Notes: generated by a model not told the origin, from the sequence alone. Positions 11,378-22,135 are shown, numbered from the stretch's first letter. The stretch: DNA of 64,000 nt from Platerodrilus igneus (GCA_036346225.1 JARFIW010001257.1:526001-590000), one strand, 5' to 3'. Translations and numbers: made by a program.

Positions 11378-12468
11378 GGTAGCTATTTCATGTCTTACCT
11401 ATACATTAAATTATTAAACGTATACGGAAAGTAAGTGCCATAAAGTGATTTAGGAAACGATGATAAATTTTTTCTTTACAGAAAAGCATATGACTGTGCA
11501 ATCTTTAAATATGGACCTTTGGGAGAAAGAAATAATTTTAAGTATTACCAGCTTGAAACAAGTTTTACATTATGTTGGTTTTAAGTTTAAAACAGAGGCT
11601 AATCACAGAGCTTTAATGGAAAAACTAAGCATTATTAAGACTAGAATTAAATTTCTGAGGGCATATAAGGAAAACATTAAACGACACATGGTCCTCATGG
11701 ATGAAACATGGTTGTTTTTGAAAGGAAATCCAACAAAATCGTGGCAAGATAATGATGTATAAAGTTTTAAGAAAACTGAGAGATTATGACGAGAAACAAT
11801 TTGTTGTTGTGCATGCGGATTCAGAAGCAGGGTTTGTATAGAGTGACTCCTTATTATTTGCTTCCAAATCTCAAAACAATGATTATCATGGTGAAATGAA
11901 TGGAGCATGCTTTTACAGAGGGTAAAAGAACTTTAGTGAATAATTTAGAAGAACCATCGCTAATTGTGTTGGACAAGCACCTTGTTATTCAAGACTGATT
12001 GAGAAAATACCATCATTATTTTGGAATAAGGCTGATATAATACAGATTACAAATAATATTCAACATAATTCACATGTTTAAAGCAGAATTGTCAGCTTTA
12101 GTAAAAAATACACAGAAAAGAGAAGCGTTACAAAGCAGATGACTTTGTGGGAAGTCATGGACACGAAGTTCTCTGCTTACCTCAATATCATTGCCAATTC
12201 AACCATAGAAATGGTTTGGGCACATGCAAAAGGTTAATACAATGAACATATCAGAAAGGGTGGTTATGATGACAACCAGGTTTTTGCAATATGGGAGGAA
12301 GCACTACATCAATGCTCATAAGAGTTTGGAATAAACATATGAAACATACAGGAACCTATGACTGATTGGTATGAACGTGAAAAAACATTGGACATAACCA
12401 TTAATGAGTTAATTATTCATGTAGGTAGTGACAGTGAAAGATCTGTATCAGAAAGTGATGATAACTGA

Positions 12469-13870
12469 AAAACTTACTTCAAGCACTCCACATTATAAAT
12501 TAACCATATAAGTCATTTTATAAATTGTTTTCTTTGTAAAGTACTTATATGTTAAAATAAAGCATTATTGGATTATATGCTTCACACAATCGCGTTATAG
12601 TTATATTTACAGTACTGTTAGTTGCTGCATGTTTAATGTGCATTGGAGTTGGTTACCAATGTTAATTTAATGAGCATCAATCTTGGTCCACACCTGAAAA
12701 AAGAATAAAATAAATCACATTATAAAAGCTTACTAATGTTAATCTCACTTTCGGCAATTGCTACATTCACAATTTATTTATTTTAGAGTACAATAATAAA
12801 TATTTTAAATTAATGCTTGTAAATAAGCATCTACATCATCTATGCTATAGCTACGCTGGAGTTGGTTTTCTGGTTAAAGTTATAATTACAATTACTTGTG
12901 GTCCATGGTTTGAAAGAAGAATTCAATAAATAATATTTAAAAAACCTACGGCTTGATGCTCGTTACCGAAATAAAATTTTTCACTTTAATTTGATGTTCT
13001 TTTTAAAGTTGATGAAAAACTCCTTGTGGTGTTAAATTTTCAGAAGTCAAATGTCATTTACTGTTAAAGTTAATGCGTTTTACTTAATATGCGTTGTTAA
13101 TTAGGAAAAATTGATAAAAATATAGCCGTTTCAGAATTTTATTCAGACAATTTCAAAAATTAATATACAAAAACTAAACTAGACATATATTATGCTTTTA
13201 TACATAATCATTTTACCTTGTAAACATAGCAACAATGTGGTGTACAAATAAATTTAAAATAAAAAAAATTACCAACGTTACAAAATACGTCAATTAAAAA
13301 TATTTCTAATTTTTCAAAACGTACAAGAACAAGGAGACAATGTAAAAATAGGAATATATTACCAGTATCAAAATTAACAGAACAAACATCATACCTATTG
13401 ATTTGCAGAAAAATCCAAAATTTTTACAATTAGAGAAAAATTTAATATAATTTTAGAATTTTCCATCAATGCCGATTTTCACAATCACAATACTACTAGA
13501 TCAAAACAATACTTGTGCTTAACGAAAAACAACTCGGCAAAACTTGGAAACAACTCAATTGAAACAAGGACAATCAAATGAAATTAAATACTTAAAAAAT
13601 AATTTAAAAAATACTAATTGATGAATTCATTGGTAAATTATAACAATCAATGGGACTTTTGTTGTTGTTTATTGGTAGACAAATATTTTATTTTGGGATC
13701 ATAAATTACGGCTTATCGCCATAATTTTGAGTGTTGCTTTTGTCTATAACTGACATCATTCAAAAACTTGCCAATGTCAAATATGATTGACAAAAAATGC
13801 TAAACGTAATTGAAAGTTAAGTTTATGTATAGTTGTGTACACAATTTGAATTTGTAAATTTCCCAATTGT
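12469..13870. other. No gene seen
   Basis: AT-rich sequence with no readable protein, long repeat or structured motif that I can recognise. It may hold the 3' flank and terminal repeat of the IS630-like transposon, but I could not find one. Confidence 0.5.
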
Positions 13871-13878
13871 CGTCATCA

Positions 13879-13950
13879 GTCTTGGTGGCATAATTGGTAA
13901 ACGCATGGTTCCGGAAAGCCTAAGATACAGGTTCAAGTCCTGTCCAAGAC
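13879..13950 (+). tRNA. tRNA-like sequence (tRNA pseudogene or SINE head)
   Basis: This is a 72-nt sequence with a perfect 7-bp acceptor stem (GTCTTGG/CCAAGAC) and a perfect 5-bp T stem (ACAGG/CCTGT) around loop TTCAAGT. It has a Pol III A-box-like TGGCATAATTGG and a B box GGTTCAAGTCC. The D stem has one mismatch. The anticodon arm pairs poorly (GGTT/AGCC with a short loop containing TCCGG), so I cannot name the amino acid; an Arg CCG or Gly TCC origin is possible. It is not followed by an encoded CCA or a clear T run. Confidence 0.5.
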
Positions 13951-14055
13951 CTTACATTTTCCTTCTTTCAATTACTAGCTCGATTTGAAATGTTCATTTG
14001 GGGTTTACATAAAAGTCTAAGTTATTATTTCATTTTATTAACTATATACTTATAT

Positions 14056-15216
14056 TAGGCGGAACAGGGGAACACGGGAGGCTATTTTAGCTCTGAGAGT
14101 AATAATGAAGAAAACAATAGAAAAAGGGGAAAGCGGGTATATAGGGTTTGTAGATTTGGAAAAAGCTTTCGACAATGTAAAATGGAATAAAATGTTTGAA
14201 ATACTCAAAAAGATTGGAATGAGTTATAAGGATAGACGAATAGTACATAGCTTATACAAAGAGCAAACAGCAGTAATAGAATTAGAGCAGGAACGTAGAG
14301 AAGTAAACATTAGGAAAGGGGTGAGACAGGGATGTGCCCTATCCCCATTGATTTTTAACTTGTACATAGAAGAGGCAATGAATACGGTCAAATGCAGGAA
14401 GACATTTGGAATTACTATGCAAGGACAAAAAATTGATATGCTTAGATTTGCAGATGATATAGCAGTATTAGCGTCTAGCAAAGAAGAGTTAGAATCTGCT
14501 CTTAATGAAATGGAAGCGGTTCTAACAGAGAGATACGGTATGAAAATTAACAAAACTAAAACTAAAGTTCTAGTATGCAAAGGTGAGGAAAATAAATCAA
14601 AAACAAGAATACAAGTATGTAACACGAACTTACAAGAGGTTAAGGATTTCTGCTACCTAGGAAGCCAAATAACGCAAGATGGGAAAAGCACAAAAGATAT
14701 AAAACAAAGATTAGCACAAGGTCGTGCTACATTTAACAAGAAAAAGCAACTACTGTGCTCAAAGACCACAAACATAGAAACAAGGAAAAGATTGCTTAAA
14801 ACATATGTATGGAGCACAGCACTGTATGGATGTGAAGCCTGGACAGTAGGAGAAGCGGACAAGAAAAAGGTAGAAGCCTTTGAAATGTGGTGCTACAGAC
14901 GTATGATGAAGATATCATGGACAGACAAAGTTAAGAACGAAGAGGTACTAAAATGGTAGGGGAAGAAAGAAATATGTGGAAAACGGTAAAAAATAGGAGA
15001 GATAGGATGATAGGCCACATACTACGGCATGAGGGAATAGTGCGGAATATATTAGAAGCAGAGATCGGAAAAAAGAGAAGAAGAGGCAGACCTAGGTTAG
15101 ACTACTGCACACAGATAGTAAAAGATGTAGGCTGTAGGGGTTTCAGGGAGATGTGTAGGCTAGCCCAGAATAGAAATCAATGGAGGTACGCATCCAACCA
15201 ATCCCAAGATGGATAA
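14056..15216 (+). pseudogene. Non-LTR retrotransposon (LINE) reverse transcriptase, 5'-truncated
   Basis: Coding text starts at about 14056 with 'RNRGTREAILALRVIM' and is open to 14959. It contains RT motifs 'YIGFVDLEKAFDNVKW' (first catalytic D), 'VRQGCALSPLIFNLYIE', 'MLRFADDIAVLAS' (catalytic FADD at about 14449-14460), 'MKINKTKTKVL' and 'DFCYLGSQIT'. The usual LINE tail follows (STALYGCEAWT, EAFEMWCYRRMMKISW). A one-base shift near 14950 moves the last part to 14953-15216 (RRDRMIGHILRHEG, GRPRLDY). The endonuclease domain is missing. I do not assign a clade with confidence. Confidence 0.85.
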
Positions 15217-15325
15217 ACTAATGACGAAAAACATAACTGTGCTTAAACATGATGATTATTATAAGTAACTACAAGAATTAGTTGGGCAATATTCTCGAAT
15301 AATGTTAAGTGTGAAAGGATTTACT
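15217..15325 (+). other. LINE 3' UTR segment
   Basis: Sequence directly after the LINE reading frame (TAATGACGAAAAACATAAC onward). A similar segment precedes the repeat at 50888 and the decayed copy at 16000, so it belongs to the LINE 3' UTR. Confidence 0.6.
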
Positions 15326-15958
15326 GGAAAACCATTATTTCCGCAAATGTCTAAGTGTTGGGGGATCTTGGTAGCCACAGGTTGCTTAACCCCCTTCACT
15401 GAATCTCGGTGAGATAGGGCATAAAATTAGAAAACAATAGAAGAGGAACGAGCTGTATACACATGCTATGTGAGAATTTCAGGGAACTATGTAGGCTAGC
15501 TCAGAATATAAATAAGTGCAGGTACGTGTCCAACCAGGAAAACCATTAATTCGGCAAATCTCTAAGTGTTGGGGGATCTTGGTAGCCACAGGTTGCTTAA
15601 CCCCCTTCACTGAATCTCGGTGAAATAGGGCATAAAATTAGAAAACAATAGAAGGGGAACGAGCTGTATACACTTGCTATGTGAGAATTTCAGTGAACTA
15701 TGTAGGCTAGCTCAGAATATAAATAAGTGACGGTACGTGTCCAACCAGGAAAACCATTAATTCGGCAAACGTCTAAGTATTGGGGGATCTTGGTAGCCAC
15801 AGGTTGCTTAACTCCCTTCACTGAATCTCGGTGAAATAGGGCATAAAATTAGAAAACAATAGAAGGGGAACGAACTGTATACACATACTGTGTGAGAATT
15901 TCAGGGAACTATGTAGGCTAGCTCAGAATATAAATAAGTGCAGGTACGTGTCCAATCA
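15326..15958 (+). repeat. Three tandem 211-bp units from the LINE 3' end
   Basis: Units start at 15326, 15537 and 15748, each beginning GGAAAACCATTA and each 211 bp. Each holds GTCTAAGT(G/A)TTGGGGGATC, CTTCACTGAATCTCGGTG and an end homologous to the last codons of the LINE frame (TTTCAGGGAACTATGTAGGC). The unit therefore spans the ORF end and part of the 3' UTR. Spacing is regular and divergence low, so the array is younger than the flanking decayed copy. Confidence 0.9.
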
Positions 15959-16694
15959 GTTTTGAGACGGAAAACCTAATGACGAAAAAATAAGCACAGA
16001 TAAATCTGATGATTAGTATAAACAACTAGTTGTTGGTTGCGAAATATCTGCAACTAATGTTGACTGTGCGAAAAGATATATTGGAAAATATATTAAATCG
16101 GTAAATGGTTAAGTGTTGGGGGAACTTGGCAGCCACAGGCTGCTTACCTCCCTTCACAACCACTGAAGGTAGGAAAAAAAGGGTATATAACTGTAAAACA
16201 ATAGAAGGTGACCGAACTGTATCTAACAAGAAAAAACAGCACCTATGAGGAAAGACAACAAACATAGAACAAGAAGAAAATTGTTGAAAGCATATGTGTG
16301 GAGCACAGCACAGTATGCCTATGAAATACGGGCAGTCTGAAACGCAGACAGAAAAACGGTAGCAGCCTTTTGAAATACTGTGCTTCAGATGTATGAGGAC
16401 GATAGCATGGACAAACAAAGATAATAACAAATAGGTTATAGAAATAGTAGGGAAACAAGGATATCTGGGGAAAAAGAGAAATAGAAGGGCGGAATACGTT
16501 GTAAAGCATTTTGGGGAATAGTATGGGATATATTACAAGCAGAGATAGGAAAAAAGAGGTAGATGTAGACCTAGATCAGATAGTGATAGATGCAGACTTT
16601 GGAAATTTCAGGGAAATCTGTAGGTTAGTTTAGAATAGGAAACAATGATGGTACGCGTCTAACCAGTTCCAGGACTGAAGACCTAATGATGATG

Positions 16695-16695
<1 letters not shown>
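15959..16695 (+). pseudogene. Second, more decayed LINE 3' end
   Basis: This repeats the 3' UTR (GTTAAGTGTTGGGGGAACTT near 16108) and then, from about 16225, a degraded version of the LINE C-terminal coding region. AACAAGAAAAAACAGCACC, ACAACAAACATAGAAC and GTGTGGAGCACAGCAC match 14736-14825. It ends with the family 3' terminus (GACCTAATGATGATGAT), where the ATG/GAT triplets act as a short simple-repeat tail. Many stops and indels are present. The next element begins after an (AT)n tract. Confidence 0.75.
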
Positions 16696-16748
<53 letters not shown>

Positions 16749-16750
16749 AT
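16696..16750. repeat. (AT)n microsatellite between LINE tail and Penelope arm
   Basis: An AT tract follows the LINE GATGATGATAC tail and ends at the left arm of the Penelope-like element. Confidence 0.93.
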
Positions 16751-18730
16751 GCTTGGCGACCTTGCAGGAATCATACTTTTTCTTTGTAGGTTTTTTTATT
16801 TTTAGGTCTGCTGGATTTAAATAAATACTCTTTTTTATGGCCTAAATTTTCGCATATATTTTTCTATGCTTGATCACAGGCTACAACTGTATTAACGCTT
16901 TATAAAGGATGAACAAAGATAAGAAAAACTTACAGTGAGGATGGTTGAAATTGACATCAGTATTTGGAATAAAATAATGTTTTTTATAGAATAAATATTA
17001 ATGTAAATAGTGAAAGTAAAATGACAGTGTCATTTTTGATAAAAGTTTATTATTTGTTTTTAACGACAGTGTTGGTTTGTGAGTGTATGTGCATGTAGGT
17101 GTGTGTGTGCATGTGAGGGTGAAAGTGTTTGTTAATTTTGTATGTTTGTGTGCATGTGTGTGTGTGCGCGTGTGTCTGTGTTGTAATAGTGATTTAATTA
17201 GAATCTGTGTTATCAACAATTGAGTATATATAAATGTAAAATAAACAAAGCAAGAAAGAAAGAAATAAAAAGTGGTTGAGGGCGAGGGGTTTGAGTATTA
17301 TTGAAGGCATTTAATGTTTAAATTTTACTAAATATGAATATATGACGCTTAGGTTGTCAATGTCCGTTTTTTTGTTAAAGTTGTTTGGGCTTTTATAGAT
17401 GTAGCACATTTCCAAAAAAGTCCTTTTAAAAAGATTTTGTTCCACTTTTATTAGTTTTATAGATTGGTATCATAAACCAATGAGTTCCAAACGTTACCTA
17501 AATTATAAATCAAATCATCCCTTTAGCATAAAAACAAACTTTATATTAGAATTCAAAAACAGGGTCAAAAGGCTATCACACACTTCTCTACATACAAAAA
17601 ACTTATTACTTTTGGAAAACATATTATTAGATAACAATTATCCAAAAACATTGATCAAGAAACTTCTATATAATCACAGAACACCAACAAAAAATAATCA
17701 CAATACACCAAAATCCAGTACACCCCAAATTTATACACCCATACCATTTATTCAAAATTTAACTACTAAATTAAGCAAAGTATTCAAAAACTTAAATGTC
17801 AAAATTGTCAAAAAGAATTTACTAACAATAACAAATCTACACTCCAAACTTAAAAGATGCAACACCAGTCAAACTTCAAAGAAATGCCATCTACAAAATT
17901 AACTGTTTAGATTGTGATCAGTGTTACATAGGCCAAACGCCACAAAATATTGGTCAAAGAATTACCCAACACAAAAGTGACATTCGAGTAAAACCAAAAA
18001 CTTGTACATTAACAACTCACACCCTCAACCAAAATCACAAAATGGACTTTTCAAATCCACAACTAATAAAAGTGGAATAAAATCTTTTTAAAAGGACTTT
18101 CTTGGAAATGTGCTACATCTATAAAAGCCACAACAAATTTAACAAAAAAACGGAGATTGACAACCTAAGCGTCATATATTCATATTTATTAAAATTTAAA
18201 CATTAAATGCCTTCAATAATACTCAAACCCCTCGCCCTCAACCACTTTTTATTTTTTTCTTTTTTGCTTTGTTTATTTTACATTTATATATACTCAATTG
18301 TTGATAACATAGATTCCAATTAAATCACTATTACAACACACACACACACATGCACACAAACATACAAAATTAACAAATACATTCACCCTCACATGCACAC
18401 ACACACCTACATGCACATACACTCACAAACCAACCATGTCGTTAAAAACAAATAATAAACTTATCAAAAATGACACTGTCATTTTACTTTCACTATTTAC
18501 ATTAATATTTATTCTATAAAAAACATTATTTTATTCCAAACACTGATGCCAATTTCAACCATCCTCACTGTAAGTTTTTCTTATCTTTGTTCATCCTTTA
18601 TAAAGCGTTAATACAGTTGTAGCCTGTGATCAAGCATAGAAAAATATATGCGAAAATTTAGGCCATAAAAAAGAGTATTTATTTAAATCCAGCAGACCTA
18701 AAAATAAAAAAACCTACAAAGAAAAAGTAT
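16751..18730 (+). mobile_element. Penelope-like element with inverted arms
   Basis: The left arm (about 16751-17452) and right arm (about 18058-18730) are inverted copies of about 0.7 kb. Both contain the same landmarks in opposite sense, including the GATCACAGGCTACAACTG block and the AATTTTCGCATATATTTTTC block. The middle encodes the C-terminal part of a Penelope-like polyprotein ending in a GIY-YIG endonuclease. The left arm copies the element's own 3' end, including the last coding codons, so this is a truncated copy joined to an inverted partial copy, a common Penelope layout. (AT)n tracts lie at both outer ends. Confidence 0.82.
17480..18206 (+). pseudogene. Penelope-like RT linker and GIY-YIG endonuclease
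   Basis: 17480-17902 reads 'SSKRYLNYKSNHPFSIK', a linker ('HTKNLLLLENILLDNNYP') and 'YTPIPFIQNLTTKLSKVFKN', matching the region after the RT core in Penelope-like elements. After a frame change the endonuclease runs from 17886 to 18206: 'AIYKINCLDCDQCYIGQT' (the two Tyr/Ile-Gly landmarks of GIY-YIG), 'QRITQHKSD' (Arg, His) and 'FLEMCYIY'. One in-frame stop lies after 'LIKVE'. The RT catalytic core is absent. In this family the endonuclease nicks the target to prime reverse transcription. Confidence 0.82.

Positions 18731-18787
<57 letters not shown>
18731..18787. repeat. (AT)n microsatellite between Penelope arm and mariner
   Basis: An AT tract joins the end of the Penelope right arm to the mariner. 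Its TA at 18786-18787 is the mariner target dinucleotide. Confidence 0.93.
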
Positions 18788-19445
18788 CGAGGGTCGCCCG
18801 GAAAGTAGTACCCGTTTTGAATAAAAATAAACTAGTACATCTTAACAAATTTTAATGTTTTATTTGAAAAGAACAAACCTTAAAACCTCACACTACTTCT
18901 CCACATAGTCACCTCGCATTTTAAAGCATTTATCATAACGTGAGACGAGTTTTTCTATGCCAGCTTCGTACTCCTCTGCCGCCAATATATTGAGATATGT
19001 AGTCACAGCTGCTTTCAGTTCATCATCACTTTCAAATTTCTTTCCTGTTTCCAGTTTGTTCGTAATTACTGACGGTTTTCCGGAACGCTCTTCATCATGG
19101 GTATTGTCTCTGCCCAAACTGAAATTACGACACCAACGCCGAACTGATGACTCATTCATAACATTGTCTCCATACACTTCCTTTAGTTGATGATGAATAT
19201 TGCAGTGTTTCACATTTCTTGCGTTGAGAAATCTAATCACAGCCTTAATTTCACAACTGGCGGCGTTCTCTATTTTTTTTAACATTATAAACACTCACAG
19301 AAAGAACACAGTCAGTACCAGCGAGGCGTAACTTTGCACATAGACAGCTGCAATATAACTAAATGTGTTATTACTTGTCCAGATGCTACTCTACTCACCA
19401 GTGCTCCACATGGTACAAACGGGTACTACTTTCCGAACGGCCCTC

Positions 19446-19446
<1 letters not shown>
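18788..19446 (-). mobile_element. Internally deleted mariner (659 bp)
   Basis: Terminal inverted repeats of about 31 bp start CGAGGGTCGCCCGGAAAGTA on the left and, inverted, CGAGGGCCGTTCGGAAAGTA on the right, with three or four mismatches. TA flanks both ends. Full mariners are about 1.3 kb. This copy has lost the catalytic middle but keeps both ends and a fused reading frame. It sits inside an AT tract. Confidence 0.93.
18893..19294 (-). CDS. Mariner transposase fragment: DNA-binding N-terminus fused to C-terminal tail
   Basis: An uninterrupted 133-residue frame with ATG at 19294. Residues 8-75 read as the mariner N-terminal helix-turn-helix region ('CEIKAVIRFLNARNVKHCNI', 'QLKEVYGDNVMNESSVRRWC', 'EERSGKPSVIT'). 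From about residue 86 it jumps to the usual C-terminus ('DDELKAAVTTYLNILAAEEY', 'RYDKCFKMRGDYVEK'). The catalytic D, D, D segment is absent, so it cannot cut DNA. It could still bind terminal repeats and act as a competitor of full transposases; that is inference. A second Met at residue 4 is an alternative start. The lack of stops sets it apart from most coding remnants here. Confidence 0.8.
   Translation of the reverse strand: MFIMLKKIENAASCEIKAVIRFLNARNVKHCNIHHQLKEVYGDNVMNESSVRRWCRNFSLGRDNTHDEERSGKPSVITNKLETGKKFESDDELKAAVTTYLNILAAEEYEAGIEKLVSRYDKCFKMRGDYVEK

Positions 19447-19521
<75 letters not shown>
19447..19521. repeat. (AT)n microsatellite
   Basis: A long AT tract from the mariner right TA to TTGCTGTG, which is CACAGCAA on the minus strand. 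Confidence 0.95.
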
Positions 19522-19523
<2 letters not shown>

Positions 19524-21634
19524 CTGTGTTTCCTGTATTAGATTCGAGCCTCACGAATTGGGCGTCATGTATGCTGTAAAACTTCCTAAATTAACTGGTC
19601 CGTCGACTTTCTTCTGTTCATCGCCTCGGCTGCTCCCCTAGATAAACCTTCTCCTCAATCATAAAACAAACAAACACATTCCTATCACAAACATCAACGT
19701 TAACTCTATTTACATCAATATTCACAATACATTAAAATTTCAAAATTAAAATTCAGCATAAATTTCAGTATCAGAAAATTTCAAGATTTAATTTTATAAT
19801 TATTTTAATGTGCATCCAGAATTAAAGTCTTTGTAGGATGCCTACTAATTAATGTAACAATATATGCAGACCTGAGTCTGAGTACAAAGGGAGCATCTAC
19901 CACCCCTTTACGTTAATTAACCAGGTTCGTCTAATTGAGCTCAAAGACATACCCAAATTTTCATCAAGAACATAAATACTAAATACTCCTTTCGACTTAA
20001 ACAAGAAAATTTCACCTTAAAATTAAAAATTTGTTGTTAGTACAACTTCATTACTGTCCATTTTAAGTAAATAAATTATAAAGTTATTCAACACACACGA
20101 AAACATCAAAGTTCAAACAAAATAGTATAATTTACCTGAAGGTTACTGCACTCGTAGCTTCAATGTACATCGTCCCTTTTGTTAATCACACCATTCCAAC
20201 TGGGTTATATTTACGGCTTCTGATTCTCAACGCTTTTAAAATTTTCTCCACCACCATTCATCTAAAGTTGTTTCAGGGCTTTTCCGGAACTCATCTGTGT
20301 ATATCTGAACCTTGTTTTGTGGATCCAGACACGTTTACGAACCATTTAATTATTAACACCCCCGAAAAATAACAAAGAAATTCATACTTCTTTCACCAAT
20401 ATACGCCAAAACTGCCTACTTTTGTGTATTCATTTGTCGTTGCAAATTAGACTAATTGGTACAGTGATACTAGACTTTATTACCTTGTATCTTCTTTTCT
20501 AAGTGCACTAAATTACTTGCATTGTAGCACGTAAAGAACAAACTGTTTTTAAATCACCAAAATATACGAGCAAACTGTTTAAATTATTTAATCAAAATCG
20601 GAAAACTAAAAAGCACTGTTTAACGCATTGAATCAATTCGAAAATCTAAGAGAGCTTGTTCATATTAACCTGGGTATATATAGCGGTTAGCCCGTCTGTC
20701 GGTCTTGTCCCCAAAACGGACAATTCTTCAGAATTTCGCATGCTAGGTTCCCATTCCGCAGCCCGGCATGCGATTTTTACGAAATTTGCACTCGCATCAG
20801 TTAAATCTCAGAAATTTCGACACGGCTCGCAACGTCTAGAAATAACTAATTAATTTTTATACAGAAATGTTATTTCTACCTCTCAAGTTTGCCTCTTATT
20901 TTCAACCAATCGCAACCCAGTGACGTTGTGCTCCACTCACGCCTTTTACTATATGTGTCTCGGTCTTGCGCATATTATCTGTCTCTATCTACCCTGTTCT
21001 TATTGGTGCAAATTGATATTCTTTATTATCGATTATTTCAGTTCATGTGGACTGTGAAATAACCCACCTTTAGCATTTCTCGTAACTATTAAGCTACGGT
21101 TTCTCCAAGATTCTCTGTAACCATTTGTTATCTGCCAAATTTACGCAGAATGAGCCTTTTAAAAATACGCAGGTGTTCAAACATAATACTTCTAAATAAC
21201 ACTTCTACGATTTGCATTTTATTGGGTTTTACAAGTTTTATAGATATTATATGTTACTAATGGTTCAATTAACTCCAATTAAAATAATACCCTTTAATTT
21301 TAGTGACTCCTAATCAAATATTAATTATTATCTGTACATTTTGTTTAATACCGGTTACTTAAAATTGAGTTAATTAATATAAATTTTGCACGTAATTTCT
21401 ATTTGTTTCTTTACTAGGAATAATTAAATTACACGCAGAGCTTTTTAATACTGCTTCCTTTTTTTTATAGCAAGCGTCTTGTACATAATTTAACTCCCTT
21501 ATTTTTAATGAAACGAATGAATTTTTATGCTTCACGGTTTTTTTAATAACGCGTACCTTTTCCCAAAGCTTCTACACGGTGATTAAAATTATTTGATGTA
21601 ATTCATTAATTTTCTACCCTGGTCTAAATATGAG

Positions 21635-21636
<2 letters not shown>
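19522..21636 (-). repeat. Repeat X, right (inverted, longer) copy, with primer-site unit
   Basis: Reverse complement of 117-1506 with about 820 extra bases (about 19975-20795). On the minus strand it ends with a primer-site unit (TGACGCCCAATTCGTGAGGC near 19552-19572) and CACAGCA at 19522-19528 before (AT)n. The extra segment holds a TATATATA box (about 20674-20682) in a GC-richer context (CCGACAGACGGG), as expected for an LTR promoter. I infer that the part nearest 19522 is an LTR and that the left copy lost its promoter region. No protein is readable. Confidence 0.7.

Positions 21637-21705
<69 letters not shown>
21636..21705. repeat. (AT)n microsatellite between repeats X and Y
   Basis: Two AT runs, broken by a single AA near 21671, separate the end of X (AAATATGAGTAATAT) from the start of Y (TACGTACCTCATGTATC). 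Confidence 0.93.
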
Positions 21706-22135
21706 GTACCTCATGTATCTTACGAAGCCCATTATGTACTGCAGACTAAATAAACCCCGGGTCCAGGAGAGCAGTAATATAATTTAATTTTTACTCAGGC
21801 ACGTCCTTTCAGGGAATAAATGTGTATAACTATTACAACTAAGCACCTTTACAAAGCCCACCAATGTTGCCATTTAGAAAGGTCTTATATCTCCTACTAG
21901 AGATCATTATTTACTTTACATTTGCGACTTGTATTATTTATTGCGATGTTGGTTCTACAATTATGTTGTGGAAAATATTATAAAAGAAGTCTGGTGATTA
22001 AAATTGTATATGCTGTATATATTTAAAATTACGTTTACTGTCAACTTTGTAAAGGTGTAATGATATAGCTTTGTAACTGAATACCGTTTCGCTAATCAGA
22101 GCCAAACGCCTGTTCATCTACTTGTATTTTAATAC
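21706..22135 (+). repeat. Repeat Y, copy 1
   Basis: Matches 28290-28740: TGTACTGCAGACTAAATAAA, AATAAATGTGTATAACTATT, CACCTTTACAAAGCCC and GTTGTGGAAAATATTATAAA all recur there with modest divergence. It breaks off at TTTTAATACCATTA before a short GA-rich run. No coding sequence is seen. The family begins at an (AT)n tract in every copy. Confidence 0.85.

Larger units (their letters stand above)
4835..12468 (+). pseudogene. IS630/Tc1-like transposase gene split by the BEL element
   Basis: Left of the BEL LTR (about 4835-4914) the frame reads 'LLDYFESEKHNGGPLISVQK'. Right of it, from 11383, the frame continues through the inserted target duplication. That string resembles the N-terminal region of arthropod IS630-like transposases. 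The catalytic part follows: 'VLMDETWLF.G....W.D' (first D; 11690-11760), a damaged 'LIVLD' second-D block (about 11950-11975), and 'YHCQFN..IEMVWAHAKG' (third acidic residue; about 12185-12235). An acidic, serine-rich tail ends near 12468 (GSDSERSVSESDDN), as in the family. Several frameshifts separate the blocks. I did not find terminal inverted repeats. Confidence 0.65.

Noticed and set aside
14224..14862. Antisense open frames across the LINE reverse transcriptase
   Set aside because: Shadows of the strong plus-strand RT frame with its catalytic motifs.
17000..17219. His/Thr-rich minus-strand frame in the Penelope arm
   Set aside because: Comes from a GTGT-rich simple stretch in the inverted arm, whose mirror copy at 18310-18430 is not open.
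19334..19641. Two open frames across an AT tract near 19.5 kb
   Set aside because: The tract gives YIYIYI repeats, and the flanks are mariner end and repeat X, with no protein motif.
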